Source: a virus
DNA length: 34,105 bases
IMG/VR virus record: IMGVR_UViG_3300022890_000070
Location: 1-34,105 of that record
Reading direction: 5' to 3' (one strand)
In this document: positions 6,046-12,875 of the stretch, piece after piece
How the letters are laid out: every line of letters starts with the position of its first letter
Position numbering within the stretch: position 1 is the first letter of the stretch
Made by a program: the position numbers and the translations under genes
Notes under the pieces: model-generated
The model's input: the letters and a program-made list of their open reading frames with translations, nothing else
Databases searched by the model: none
What the model was told of the DNA's origin: nothing

Positions 6046-6209
6046 TATTCATCATCTCCAAAAAAGTAATCAAATCTTAATCCTATTAACAATATAATAA
6101 TTGCTACCAATATTGATAACCAAACTAAACAAAAATCTACTGACAATACAAACCCTACAATCAACCATACAAATATAACCGTTAATACAAATAATAATTT
6201 ATTTTTCAT
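6045..6209 (-). CDS. Small membrane protein, 54 aa
   Basis: Read directly from the DNA. It has two transmembrane helices, residues about 4-23 (LLFVLTVIFVWLIVGFVL) and 27-43 (CLVWLSILVAIIILLIG), and ends in an acidic tail FFGDDE. ATG at 6209 lies shortly after AAAGGAG and overlaps the previous stop as ATGA. The TAA overlaps the next ATG as TAATG. Spacing and composition make it a convincing gene. The function is unknown; it joins a group of small membrane proteins in this operon. Confidence 0.65.
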   Translation of the reverse strand: MKNKLLFVLTVIFVWLIVGFVLSVDFCLVWLSILVAIIILLIGLRFDYFFGDDE

Positions 6210-6379
6210 TTTAATATCTCCTTTTCTATTTTATTTAAATTCGCTGTCGTGATACATTCTATTTGTCCTTCTATAATTAACTTATCAAATAATATTCTCA
6301 CACATGCTAATTCAGTACACGATAACTTTGCTAATGTTCTTAAAGCATTTTTAACATTATCTAATTGTTTATTGTTCAT
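6206..6379 (-). CDS. Hypothetical helical protein, 57 aa
   Basis: Read directly from the DNA. ATG at 6379 follows GGGAG at somewhat long spacing and overlaps the end of the XRE gene by 11 bp. TGA overlaps the next ATG. The product is a soluble, mainly helical protein (LDNVKNALRTLAKLS, then IEKEILK) with three Cys residues that form no obvious zinc pattern. I do not recognise it. Its position directly after a regulator could mean a partner or anti-repressor-like role, which is only inference. Confidence 0.55.
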   Translation of the reverse strand: MNNKQLDNVKNALRTLAKLSCTELACVRILFDKLIIEGQIECITTANLNKIEKEILK

Positions 6380-6575
6380 TTTTATCTATCTCCCTTATAT
6401 ATTCGGTAATTGTCAAGTAAGTCATTGCTGTTTCGTATTGATCTAATGTAATATTGCTTTTGCCGTTTTCTAATCTGTTATATTGTTCTCTACAAATGTG
6501 AAGTAAATCCGCTATATCTTGTTGAGTTAATTTTAGTGCCTTTCTACGTGCCTTTAACTGTTTTAAAAATTTCAT
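6369..6575 (-). CDS. XRE-family helix-turn-helix regulator, 68 aa
   Basis: A compact Cro/C1-type DNA-binding protein. A basic first helix (KQLKARRKALK) is followed by the HTH at about residues 17-40: LTQQDIADLLHICREQYNRL and then ENGKSNIT, the classic XRE end. Its C-terminus is too short for a repressor multimerisation or cleavage domain, so it resembles Cro. It is the first gene after promoter P2, with GGAGG before its ATG. It could control P2 and perhaps P1 or P3. With no integrase or second repressor here, it more likely times transcription than maintains lysogeny. Confidence 0.85.
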   Translation of the reverse strand: MKFLKQLKARRKALKLTQQDIADLLHICREQYNRLENGKSNITLDQYETAMTYLTITEYIREIDKNEQ

Positions 6576-6595
6576 ATTGCCTCCTTTGTAATTAA

Positions 6596-6624
6596 ACTAT
6601 AACATTAAACATCACACTTGTCAA
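6596..6624 (-). promoter_or_regulatory. Promoter P2 (early small-gene operon)
   Basis: TTGACA (6619-6624), a 17-bp spacer and TATAGT (6596-6601) form a near-consensus promoter. The start would be near 6589, only about 14 nt before the XRE ATG, so the leader is just a ribosome binding site. This contrasts with P1 and P3, which have long structured leaders. Confidence 0.85.
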
Positions 6625-6651
6625 CCCCTAATTGAATAAAGTTTACACAAA

Positions 6652-6684
6652 TAAAAAAAAGACTTAATATTTCAAGTCTCTTTT
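6652..6684 (-). terminator. Intrinsic terminator of the virion/lysis operon
   Basis: On the minus strand AGACTT (6674-6679) and AAGTCT (6660-6665) form a six-base stem with an eight-base loop, followed at once by a run of about eight U. It lies at the end of the long P3 unit, overlapping the last codons of the 42-aa gene, and just before promoter P2. Confidence 0.85.
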
Positions 6685-6792
6685 GATACGATCTATTGTA
6701 TATCTTAATGAGGCGTATATGGTATATCTACCAGTTACACGTTTCTTTCTATACATTTTATATAGTTGTATATAATCTTTTAGTGGTTTCAT
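6664..6792 (-). CDS. Small basic protein, 42 aa
   Basis: Read directly from the DNA. ATG at 6792 overlaps the stop of the M15 endopeptidase gene as ATGA. The TAA lies inside the terminator stem at 6660-6679. The product is strongly basic and Tyr-rich (YKMYRKKRVTGRYTIY), of a size and charge that would fit nucleic-acid or envelope binding, but I recognise no family. No good ribosome binding site is seen, so translation would depend on coupling. It is the last gene of the late unit. Confidence 0.55.
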   Translation of the reverse strand: MKPLKDYIQLYKMYRKKRVTGRYTIYASLRYTIDRIKRDLKY

Positions 6793-7424
6793 TTAAACAC
6801 TACTAATGTATTACTATTTCTACAATCTATATGCGTCCAACTCTTACCAACTTCTAATCCAGTCACTCCAAGTTGTTGCCAGTTATCTTTAATGAAATCA
6901 TTAACAACAGTAGGGGATACGTCCTTAACTTTGAAGTCAATAGCGTTTCCTAATATATGTTGGCTTTTAGAACTTCCTCTAACTGCTTTATTATATGCTT
7001 CACTCCTATATCCACTTGTTACCGTTATAGGTTTACCGAAATAATCCCTGATAGTTTGGATAGCATTTAATATGATCATGTTAAGTTTTAAATATTCCGT
7101 GCCATCATCTTGCATCAATTCTTTTATTTTGAAAGATTTAACCACAGATAACTCTTTAGACACCCATTTAAACTCACTCACACCATCTTTAATCAATTCA
7201 AGGGCAATTGTTCCAGTTGGTATCAATTCGTTTATATGGGCTTTAAATTCCCTTATACTCTCATCTCTGATTTCTACCTTATCCTCTAACATAACCTTGC
7301 ATTGTTCTAACGCTTCAATTAAATTAGTCTTTTTTAGTAGTTCGTTCTCTAATTCTTCTATATGTAAGTTTGTTTCTTCAGTTGTTTTATTTTTAACAAA
7401 TAACTTTGCAAACCATTTAAACAT
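6789..7424 (-). CDS. M15-family peptidoglycan endopeptidase (endolysin)
   Basis: A 211-aa protein. The first 110 residues hold a coiled-coil region rich in Leu/Glu/Lys (HIEELENELLKKTNLIEALE). The C-terminal 100 residues are an M15 zinc peptidase (VanY/Ply500-like) with SGYRS (137-141), SQHILGNAIDF (His156, Asp163) and SWTHID (His198), the three zinc ligands. It should cleave L-Ala-D-Glu or D-Ala-type bonds in the wall peptide at lysis. No wall-binding domain or signal peptide is seen. It follows the phi-LC3-type holin gene directly, the usual lysis pair. AGGAGTAG precedes the ATG. Confidence 0.85.
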   Translation of the reverse strand: MFKWFAKLFVKNKTTEETNLHIEELENELLKKTNLIEALEQCKVMLEDKVEIRDESIREFKAHINELIPTGTIALELIKDGVSEFKWVSKELSVVKSFKIKELMQDDGTEYLKLNMIILNAIQTIRDYFGKPITVTSGYRSEAYNKAVRGSSKSQHILGNAIDFKVKDVSPTVVNDFIKDNWQQLGVTGLEVGKSWTHIDCRNSNTLVVFK

Positions 7425-7425
7425 A

Positions 7426-7620
7426 TTAGTCTACTACTCCTTTTGTAACGGGATTTATGATTACTCCTAGTCCGATCAATATCGCTAACGCACTATCAAT
7501 AATCATATTAAGTTCTGGCGTTGGTGTAATATCAAATATTGATTTCAATATCATAAATACGAACGCAACTACACTTACTATAAAAGTTTTATTTCTTAAT
7601 CTTGCTTTCCAGTCCATCAT
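7426..7620 (-). CDS. Phage holin, phi-LC3 type
   Basis: A 64-aa protein matching the Phage_holin_1 pattern. A DWKARLRNKTF start is followed by a first membrane segment IVSVVAFVFMILKSIF (about 15-30), a turn with Pro (ITPTPE), and a second segment IDSALAILIGLGVIINPVT (about 41-59). Class II holins of this kind form the lesion that releases or activates the endolysin. It overlaps the upstream gene as ATGA and lies two bases before the endolysin gene. ATG ATG at the start allows two initiation points, a feature of holin timing in some phages. Confidence 0.85.
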   Translation of the reverse strand: MMDWKARLRNKTFIVSVVAFVFMILKSIFDITPTPELNMIIDSALAILIGLGVIINPVTKGVVD

Positions 7621-7922
7621 TTAACCTCCTTTTCCTTTATTGGTAATTTGTATAACTTATGTTGTAAGTCTTTTACTACTCCATTACCATTAAGGTTTGT
7701 ATATTCCTTGAACATTTCCTCAAAGTTGGTCCTAGCATATAAAGGGAAGAGCCCTTTATCACTATATTTTTCATAAACACTAATTAGTCCATTTCTTAAT
7801 AGTGCTTTCACACCTAATTGCGTAGCATTGTTTTTCTTCCTTTGTCTTATTGCTGCGTTAGTCAAGCATCCGATTGCAATAGTAATTATATAAATAATTA
7901 CATTGATCATTACGTTGTCCAT
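7617..7922 (-). CDS. Single-pass membrane protein, holin-like, 101 aa
   Basis: An N-terminal transmembrane helix at about residues 4-23 (VMINVIIYIITIAIGCLT) is followed by a basic stretch RQRKKNN and a soluble domain. That domain contains LGVKALLRNGLISVYEKY, DKGLFPLYAR and GNGVVKDL. This layout is common in Firmicutes phage lysis cassettes, where it is annotated as holin-like or membrane protein. It lies between the fibre genes and the phi-LC3 holin, so it may be a second holin, antiholin or other lysis modulator. The ATG abuts the previous stop. Confidence 0.75.
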   Translation of the reverse strand: MDNVMINVIIYIITIAIGCLTNAAIRQRKKNNATQLGVKALLRNGLISVYEKYSDKGLFPLYARTNFEEMFKEYTNLNGNGVVKDLQHKLYKLPIKEKEVK

Positions 7923-8093
7923 CTAGTTGTCCTCCGTTCTAAATCCTATGCTTTTTTGCTTTGGTTCTTCTACTTTAACTATTTGATTATAAGCATTAGC
8001 CAAGAGATTATACTCGCTAGATAATATATAATATTTTTCTACGAAATCTCTCAACTGCTTATATTCCTTTAATGTTATTTCTATCTTTTGCAT
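7923..8093 (-). CDS. Small coiled protein between fibre and holins, 56 aa
   Basis: Read directly from the DNA. GGGTG lies 5-6 nt before the ATG at 8093, and the TAG is followed with no gap by the next ATG. The product starts MQKIEITLKEYKQLRDFVEK and is a probable helical hairpin, ending FRTEDN. Such short proteins with 'YKxLxD' heptads are common downstream of fibre genes in Firmicutes phages; their role is unknown. It belongs to the late transcript. Confidence 0.65.
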   Translation of the reverse strand: MQKIEITLKEYKQLRDFVEKYYILSSEYNLLANAYNQIVKVEEPKQKSIGFRTEDN

Positions 8094-8102
8094 TATATCA
8101 CC

Positions 8103-11100
8103 CTATTTTATAACAGTTATTTGGAAAAATGTTCTGGTATCTGTTGTGACATCTAAATCGCCACCACTACTTTGATTTACTGTTACTACAAAATAATCTC
8201 CAGTGGATACATCGTGAAACGTTTTACCTAGATTTGCATATCCTCTTTCATATCTACTTCCAGCTGTAACAACATCAACTGCTGTTTCTATTGAACCGTT
8301 TAAAAATATAGATGCAAACCTACCCCCAGTGGCATCGCTATCCCATCTAACTCCAGCTTGTACTAAAACTGTTGCCCCATTATATTTTGCTGGTATTGTT
8401 AATCTGGTAGCTGCTCCTGAACTCCAAAAACTATCAGTATCATATGTTGCTGTATCCCACGGAATTGATAAATCAGTAGATGCAGTAGTAGTTTCATTAG
8501 CAGTTAAATTAACTAATGCACCAGCACCACCTAATCCATATTTATCTTCTAATAATTGTCCATTTTCTGCAAGTAAACCAAAATTAGTTATATCTTCTGC
8601 TAATGTTAAATCAGTTCCAGTTAAGTTCGCACTTGCTGTTGTACCGCTATTAGTTACTGTTGTTATACTATCAAAGTTTGTATAAACTAATTCAGTAGAC
8701 GCTGCAGGTAACACGCTTTCTGGTGTTATTGTTCCAGCAGTTAATAGTAATGCGTTTACTTCTGTTATCGCTGAACTATCTGCTCTAAATTCAAATATAT
8801 TTTGTTCCGTCCAACTATTACTAGAACTTTCCCAATAACTAAGAGCTAATTTCGTTAATGCTAATTGAGTTGTGGCATCACTAACAGCTAACGTATCTTT
8901 TGAACCGTTTATAAATATATCATAAGTAGTTCCATTCCATCTAAAGACAATCTTATATCTTGTATTTGGAAGTACAGTTTCAGAACCATAAGTATTTGAA
9001 TTTGTTGTAATTCTCCATTTTTCGCCAGTTGAACCACTTTTATAAATTACATAATCGTTAGTAGCACTAAAGGAAGCTATAAATGAACTTGTTTCATTCA
9101 TGTTACCAGTTAATACTTCAAAATATATAGTTCCGACATTTAAACTTGTAAAACTTCCACTTATTGCTTTACTTGATGCTCCATCAAACTTCAATGCATT
9201 ATTTAACGCTTCTTGGTGTACGTTATCATCTACTGTTGTATCTATTTCAGTAGCAGTTGATGATATATCGCTTAATTTAGTTAAGTCAGCATCATCTGCA
9301 TCTCCAATATTTAATACTGTTCCACTTAATGTTACATTATTTGTAAAGTCTAAAGCACCTGCTGCTTGACTTACAGTTCCTCCGCCACCAGCACCATCGT
9401 TAGATGTTATTGATAATGGATAAGTATCGTCACTATTTAATACAAATGTTCTTTCTTTTATATCTATTGTGTTATTTGTGCTATCAGTTAAAGCAAAACC
9501 TGCTAAATCTAAATCTGCTGATAATTGTGGTGTTGTATCATCAGTTAAATCTTGCATAGCACTATCTGCTGTTGAACCTTGAGCTGCTGTAGCAAAGTAC
9601 CCTACATCTTCTGCTGCTGCTGTTCCTAAATCTCCTGGTTGTGTTGAACTATCTGCTAAATCAAGACTAGCATTAACGCTTGTATCTAGTTTAGTTTCAT
9701 CTATACTTGCTGATTTGATATCTGCTTTTATTTCTTGACCTGTTAATGTTAAATCTATCTCATCAGTATCTGTAACTGTAACTGCGTCGTGTTTAGCTAA
9801 AGTATTAGCGACTATTTCATCAAACTTCGCTTTGGTTAATAGTCCTGCTCTTGATGTACTTGCAGATACTAAAGTAGCGTTAGTTCCGTCGCTTGAATTA
9901 ACATCTACGGTTGTAGTAGTAGAAGTTCCTTCTGATAAATTTGTTGATACATTGGTTAACTTATCTGTATTTAATGCAACTGCTGTGTTATTAGCAACTT
10001 CAGTATCAAAGTCACTTATTGTACTTGCTACTTGTGTACCAGTATGGTTTGCTCTAGCAAGTAATGTAGCATCAGCACTATTTGCTGTTGATCCATCTGC
10101 TATATTAAGTAATGTTCTCATTGCTGCATAATCTACTGCTGATACTAAACTCTTGCCGTTAGTGCTAGGATTAACTCCTGACCACTCTGACAAGTTTGCT
10201 GCGTACGCTTGAACGTCTGAACCTATTTCTAAGTTAAGGGCATCTTTTAATTCTGCATAAGTTAGTCCTTCTATGTCTGTTCCATTAACAAATCTTGGTA
10301 TATCATTTGCAACTGGAGTTCCACTTGTAGAAACGTTTCCGCTTCCAGCAGGTGTAGCCCAAGTTCCATCATCTTTTAAAAATTGTCCTGTATTTGCTGC
10401 TTTAGGTACATAACCGTGTTTAGTTATTGAAACATCATTAGTAGTATTATCTGCTAATATTTGCATTGCTTCAGTTACTTTTGCCGCTCCTATTGTAAGG
10501 GCTTCACTGCCAGTTACATCTCCTGTATGTGTTTGGTTATACAAATTAGTTGTTCCTTCTGAAACATCGTCGCTATCTATATCATCTATTGTTTCTAACG
10601 CAGTTTGTACATCTACATCAGTCGCACTTAATATTCCGTCAAAATTTGTGACGTCTACCGCAACATCATCTGCGTCTATACCTGTAAAGTTATTACCATC
10701 AAATGTTGGACTAGAGCCACTTATAACACTTTGGTCTATATATGTATGACTAGCACCACTTTCACCTATATGTGTATATGCTGCTTCAAAGTTTGTTTCT
10801 TGTGTTTCCGTTATATGTTCATTATCAGTTCCTGCATTTATTCCTGATAAATCATTATGAGTAAAATCACTTGATACATAAGTTGTATCTGGTGTATCTA
10901 TATTTCCACTACCTAATATAGTAGTAGAGTTTATTGTTTTGATATTTGTGCCACTTACTAAAGTATCTTGTTTACTTGCTTCTAAACCACTATACAAAGT
11001 GTTTGTTGCATTATCGCCACTATTAGTATTAGTGGTATTACTTAATATAGTTCTTTCATCTGCTGTTAATATTTTAGTTAGCGTTCCTTCAACCATATTA

Positions 11101-11495
11101 TCCATATCAAATGCGTCATCGTTTATTCCGTCTGGATCATAAACAGCTTTTGTCATATCTCCTGTACCAGCTACGTCTGTCCATTCTGTATCGTAATTAG
11201 TAGTTGATTTTTTAGATAATACTTGTCCTGTTGTTCCACCTGCTGCTACACCTGCTCCTGTTGCACCTGTTTCACCAGTAGCTCCTGTGTCGCCAGTTTC
11301 TCCTTGTATACCTTGTGTACCTTGATTAGCATATCCAGTTAGATCGGCTGTAATCTCATTTGTTTCTAAAGTAGCTGTAATCTCATTTGTTTCTAAAGTA
11401 GCTGTAATCTCGTTTGTTTCTAAAGTAGCTGTAATCTCGTTTGTTTCTAAAGTAGCTGTAATCTCGTTTGTTTCTAAATCAGCAGTTACATCCAT
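8103..11495 (-). CDS. Tail fibre / receptor-binding protein with repeats, LamG-like and C1q-like domains
   Basis: An 1130-aa modular fibre. The N-terminus carries five copies of ETNEITATL (residues about 8-50), then a collagen-like GXX run (GTQGIQGETGDTGATGETG). A long beta-rich shaft follows, with recurring motifs such as TTGQVLSKKS and TGQFLKDDGTWATP, typical of phage fibre repeats. A LamG/concanavalin-like module (DNA about 8560-9200) is clearly related to one in the hub protein at 12865-15051. The last about 120 residues resemble a C1q-like trimerising head (IPAKYNGATVLVQAGV ... DYFVVTVNQSSGG). This is the likely host-recognition protein. GGTG precedes the ATG. Confidence 0.85.
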   Translation of the reverse strand: MDVTADLETNEITATLETNEITATLETNEITATLETNEITATLETNEITADLTGYANQGTQGIQGETGDTGATGETGATGAGVAAGGTTGQVLSKKSTTNYDTEWTDVAGTGDMTKAVYDPDGINDDAFDMDNMVEGTLTKILTADERTILSNTTNTNSGDNATNTLYSGLEASKQDTLVSGTNIKTINSTTILGSGNIDTPDTTYVSSDFTHNDLSGINAGTDNEHITETQETNFEAAYTHIGESGASHTYIDQSVISGSSPTFDGNNFTGIDADDVAVDVTNFDGILSATDVDVQTALETIDDIDSDDVSEGTTNLYNQTHTGDVTGSEALTIGAAKVTEAMQILADNTTNDVSITKHGYVPKAANTGQFLKDDGTWATPAGSGNVSTSGTPVANDIPRFVNGTDIEGLTYAELKDALNLEIGSDVQAYAANLSEWSGVNPSTNGKSLVSAVDYAAMRTLLNIADGSTANSADATLLARANHTGTQVASTISDFDTEVANNTAVALNTDKLTNVSTNLSEGTSTTTTVDVNSSDGTNATLVSASTSRAGLLTKAKFDEIVANTLAKHDAVTVTDTDEIDLTLTGQEIKADIKSASIDETKLDTSVNASLDLADSSTQPGDLGTAAAEDVGYFATAAQGSTADSAMQDLTDDTTPQLSADLDLAGFALTDSTNNTIDIKERTFVLNSDDTYPLSITSNDGAGGGGTVSQAAGALDFTNNVTLSGTVLNIGDADDADLTKLSDISSTATEIDTTVDDNVHQEALNNALKFDGASSKAISGSFTSLNVGTIYFEVLTGNMNETSSFIASFSATNDYVIYKSGSTGEKWRITTNSNTYGSETVLPNTRYKIVFRWNGTTYDIFINGSKDTLAVSDATTQLALTKLALSYWESSSNSWTEQNIFEFRADSSAITEVNALLLTAGTITPESVLPAASTELVYTNFDSITTVTNSGTTASANLTGTDLTLAEDITNFGLLAENGQLLEDKYGLGGAGALVNLTANETTTASTDLSIPWDTATYDTDSFWSSGAATRLTIPAKYNGATVLVQAGVRWDSDATGGRFASIFLNGSIETAVDVVTAGSRYERGYANLGKTFHDVSTGDYFVVTVNQSSGGDLDVTTDTRTFFQITVIK
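11347..11481 (-). repeat. Five tandem 27-bp repeats in the fibre gene
   Basis: Five head-to-tail 27-bp units, nearly identical in DNA (one synonymous a/g change, and the unit nearest the start codon diverged at its end), encode the nonapeptide ETNEITATL. The near identity suggests recent expansion or strand-slippage exchange, which would change the length of the fibre N-terminus in steps of nine residues. Confidence 0.95.
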
Positions 11496-11501
11496 ATTTC
11501 A

Positions 11502-11843
11502 TCACCCCGTAATATCATCTTTATCAATAATAAGTCTACCTTTAATTATTGTATAAGTTTCATCATCTGAACTATCCCATTGTACGTCATACCAATATGT
11601 ACATTCGTCTAATAGATCTGTTTCAGTATCTAATAGTGTAGCATCAGCATATCCTTCGGCAGTAAAAGTTGTTATTTCTTTTTGTAATACATGTGTAGTA
11701 TCGCTTAACTTTTCTTTAACTGATAACCATACTGTATCACCAGCTGTAAATTCTGTTTCAACATCGTTAATTACAAGTTTAACAGTTAAACCAAAAGTAT
11801 CTCCTTTGGTCACATATAAGTCTTGTGTTGTTACTTGTGCCAT
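11502..11843 (-). CDS. BppU-N-like baseplate / tail protein, 113 aa
   Basis: A beta-sandwich protein with the pattern of the N-terminal domain of Firmicutes phage upper-baseplate proteins. Marks are KGDTFGLTVKL near residue 15, GDTVWLSVKEKL around 40, and a C-terminal CTYWYDVQW followed by YTIIKGRLIID. Such domains attach receptor-binding fibres to the baseplate. Here it is free-standing and encoded immediately before the long fibre, a natural adaptor for it. ATG follows GGGAAGGAA. The family is likely; the adaptor role is inferred from order. Confidence 0.75.
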   Translation of the reverse strand: MAQVTTQDLYVTKGDTFGLTVKLVINDVETEFTAGDTVWLSVKEKLSDTTHVLQKEITTFTAEGYADATLLDTETDLLDECTYWYDVQWDSSDDETYTIIKGRLIIDKDDITG

Positions 11844-11969
11844 AATATTTTCCTTCCCCTACCCTACTTGTATAAGATAGCCTTATTTTTATAAAACAAC
11901 GAAAAACCGTTGGTTATACCCCTCCCCTACCGTAGTAGAGTGGGGGAGTGTTAAGTAAGTGTAAACTAA
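11844..11969 (-). other. 126-bp intergenic spacer with two hairpins
   Basis: On the minus strand a GC-rich inverted repeat at 11922-11949 (CTCCC...GGGAG around CTAC...GTAG) is followed by a second hairpin, CAACG-6-CGTTG, then UUUU. Both stand out in AT-rich surroundings. The second could be a weak terminator that sets the level of fibre transcription. No convincing promoter or ORF is seen here. Confidence 0.55.
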
Positions 11970-12875
11970 TTATTTACGTTCAAATGTATAGGTTACAGTA
12001 ACTGTTCCGCCATCATTTGTTTCTACTCCTAAATCTTTATAATAAACATATGTGTCATAATCGGTTATACTCATGCCGTCCCAAGTTTGTACTTGATATT
12101 TAAACCCTGTGGTTTGATATTGTGTCGGAGTTGCTCCACTATCATATGCCCAATTAGTAAATCCTGTAAATGTTAATTGTCCTGTATCTGGATGAGTTAT
12201 CGTTAGATCAGTTATGATATCATAACTATCATCTTCAGTAGAAGCCGTTGTGCTATCGCTCATATAAATAACATCTAATAAACTCCAATATTCTATACCT
12301 ATACCAAAGCCTTCCCAATAATCCAAGTGAAATGGACTACTTATGTAAGTTCCTGGTATCAATGTTCCGTCAGCTTCAAATTCGTCTACTCTTATTATTT
12401 GTAATTCATCTATGCCGCTCATACTAATTTTAGCATCTTCAGTATCTAAAAAAGCCACTAAATAATCTGTTATTGCATTTATACCTGTAGGAGCTTGTCC
12501 AAATCCTACTCCATATAAGTCAGTGGAATATGCTGATACATCTATTGTATATACAGTAGCTAAATTAACTGTATATTCCGTTGCGATTTGCATAGTTAAG
12601 TATTCATCATATATTTGTTCTTCATCGTATGTCATAGTTGTGGAAGCGTCAGTTATTGATTGTGTTGTTCCAAATCTTAAATATACATATGGAGTTGTTT
12701 GAAAACTACTACCTGATAAATCAGGGAATAATGTATCACGATCTGGTTGTGGCAAAATCTTTTGACACATTAAATCTAAATAATTATCTAACACTCTATT
12801 CTTTAGCATTTTACTTCCTACTTGTACGCCATCTTTAAACATCTTAAACTCTACGTGCTTGTTACTAATTTTCAT
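11970..12875 (-). CDS. Tail/baseplate protein, 301 aa
   Basis: A beta-rich, acidic, Tyr/Thr-rich protein between the hub and the upper-baseplate-like gene, so almost certainly virion-associated. The first about 50 residues (KHVEFKMFKDGVQVG, then LDNYLDLMCQKIL) could contact the tail. The central part includes DLYGVGFGQAPTGI. The end is a regular beta pattern (GTVTVTYTFERK). No enzymatic motif is visible. A TTG at 12878 opens the frame, but ATG at 12875 is correctly spaced after GGGGTGG, so I use it. The closest idea is a baseplate periphery protein; confidence in the family is low. Confidence 0.7.
   Translation of the reverse strand: MKISNKHVEFKMFKDGVQVGSKMLKNRVLDNYLDLMCQKILPQPDRDTLFPDLSGSSFQTTPYVYLRFGTTQSITDASTTMTYDEEQIYDEYLTMQIATEYTVNLATVYTIDVSAYSTDLYGVGFGQAPTGINAITDYLVAFLDTEDAKISMSGIDELQIIRVDEFEADGTLIPGTYISSPFHLDYWEGFGIGIEYWSLLDVIYMSDSTTASTEDDSYDIITDLTITHPDTGQLTFTGFTNWAYDSGATPTQYQTTGFKYQVQTWDGMSITDYDTYVYYKDLGVETNDGGTVTVTYTFERK

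Noticed and set aside
3755-6209. Toxin-antitoxin or defence system among the small genes
   Set aside because: None of the small proteins carries a recognisable toxin, antitoxin, nuclease or defence motif. Only size and position suggest anti-host roles, which is not enough for a call.
6369-6575. A lysogeny control region (repressor/Cro pair) around the XRE gene
   Set aside because: There is a single small XRE gene with no divergent repressor, no integrase and no attachment-site candidate anywhere in the window.
8329-10131. Several long plus-strand frames inside the fibre gene
   Set aside because: They are mirror frames of a Thr/Ala/Ser-rich gene with biased codons, have no ribosome binding sites and give low-complexity Val/Ser/Leu products. 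The fibre protein on the minus strand explains the region.
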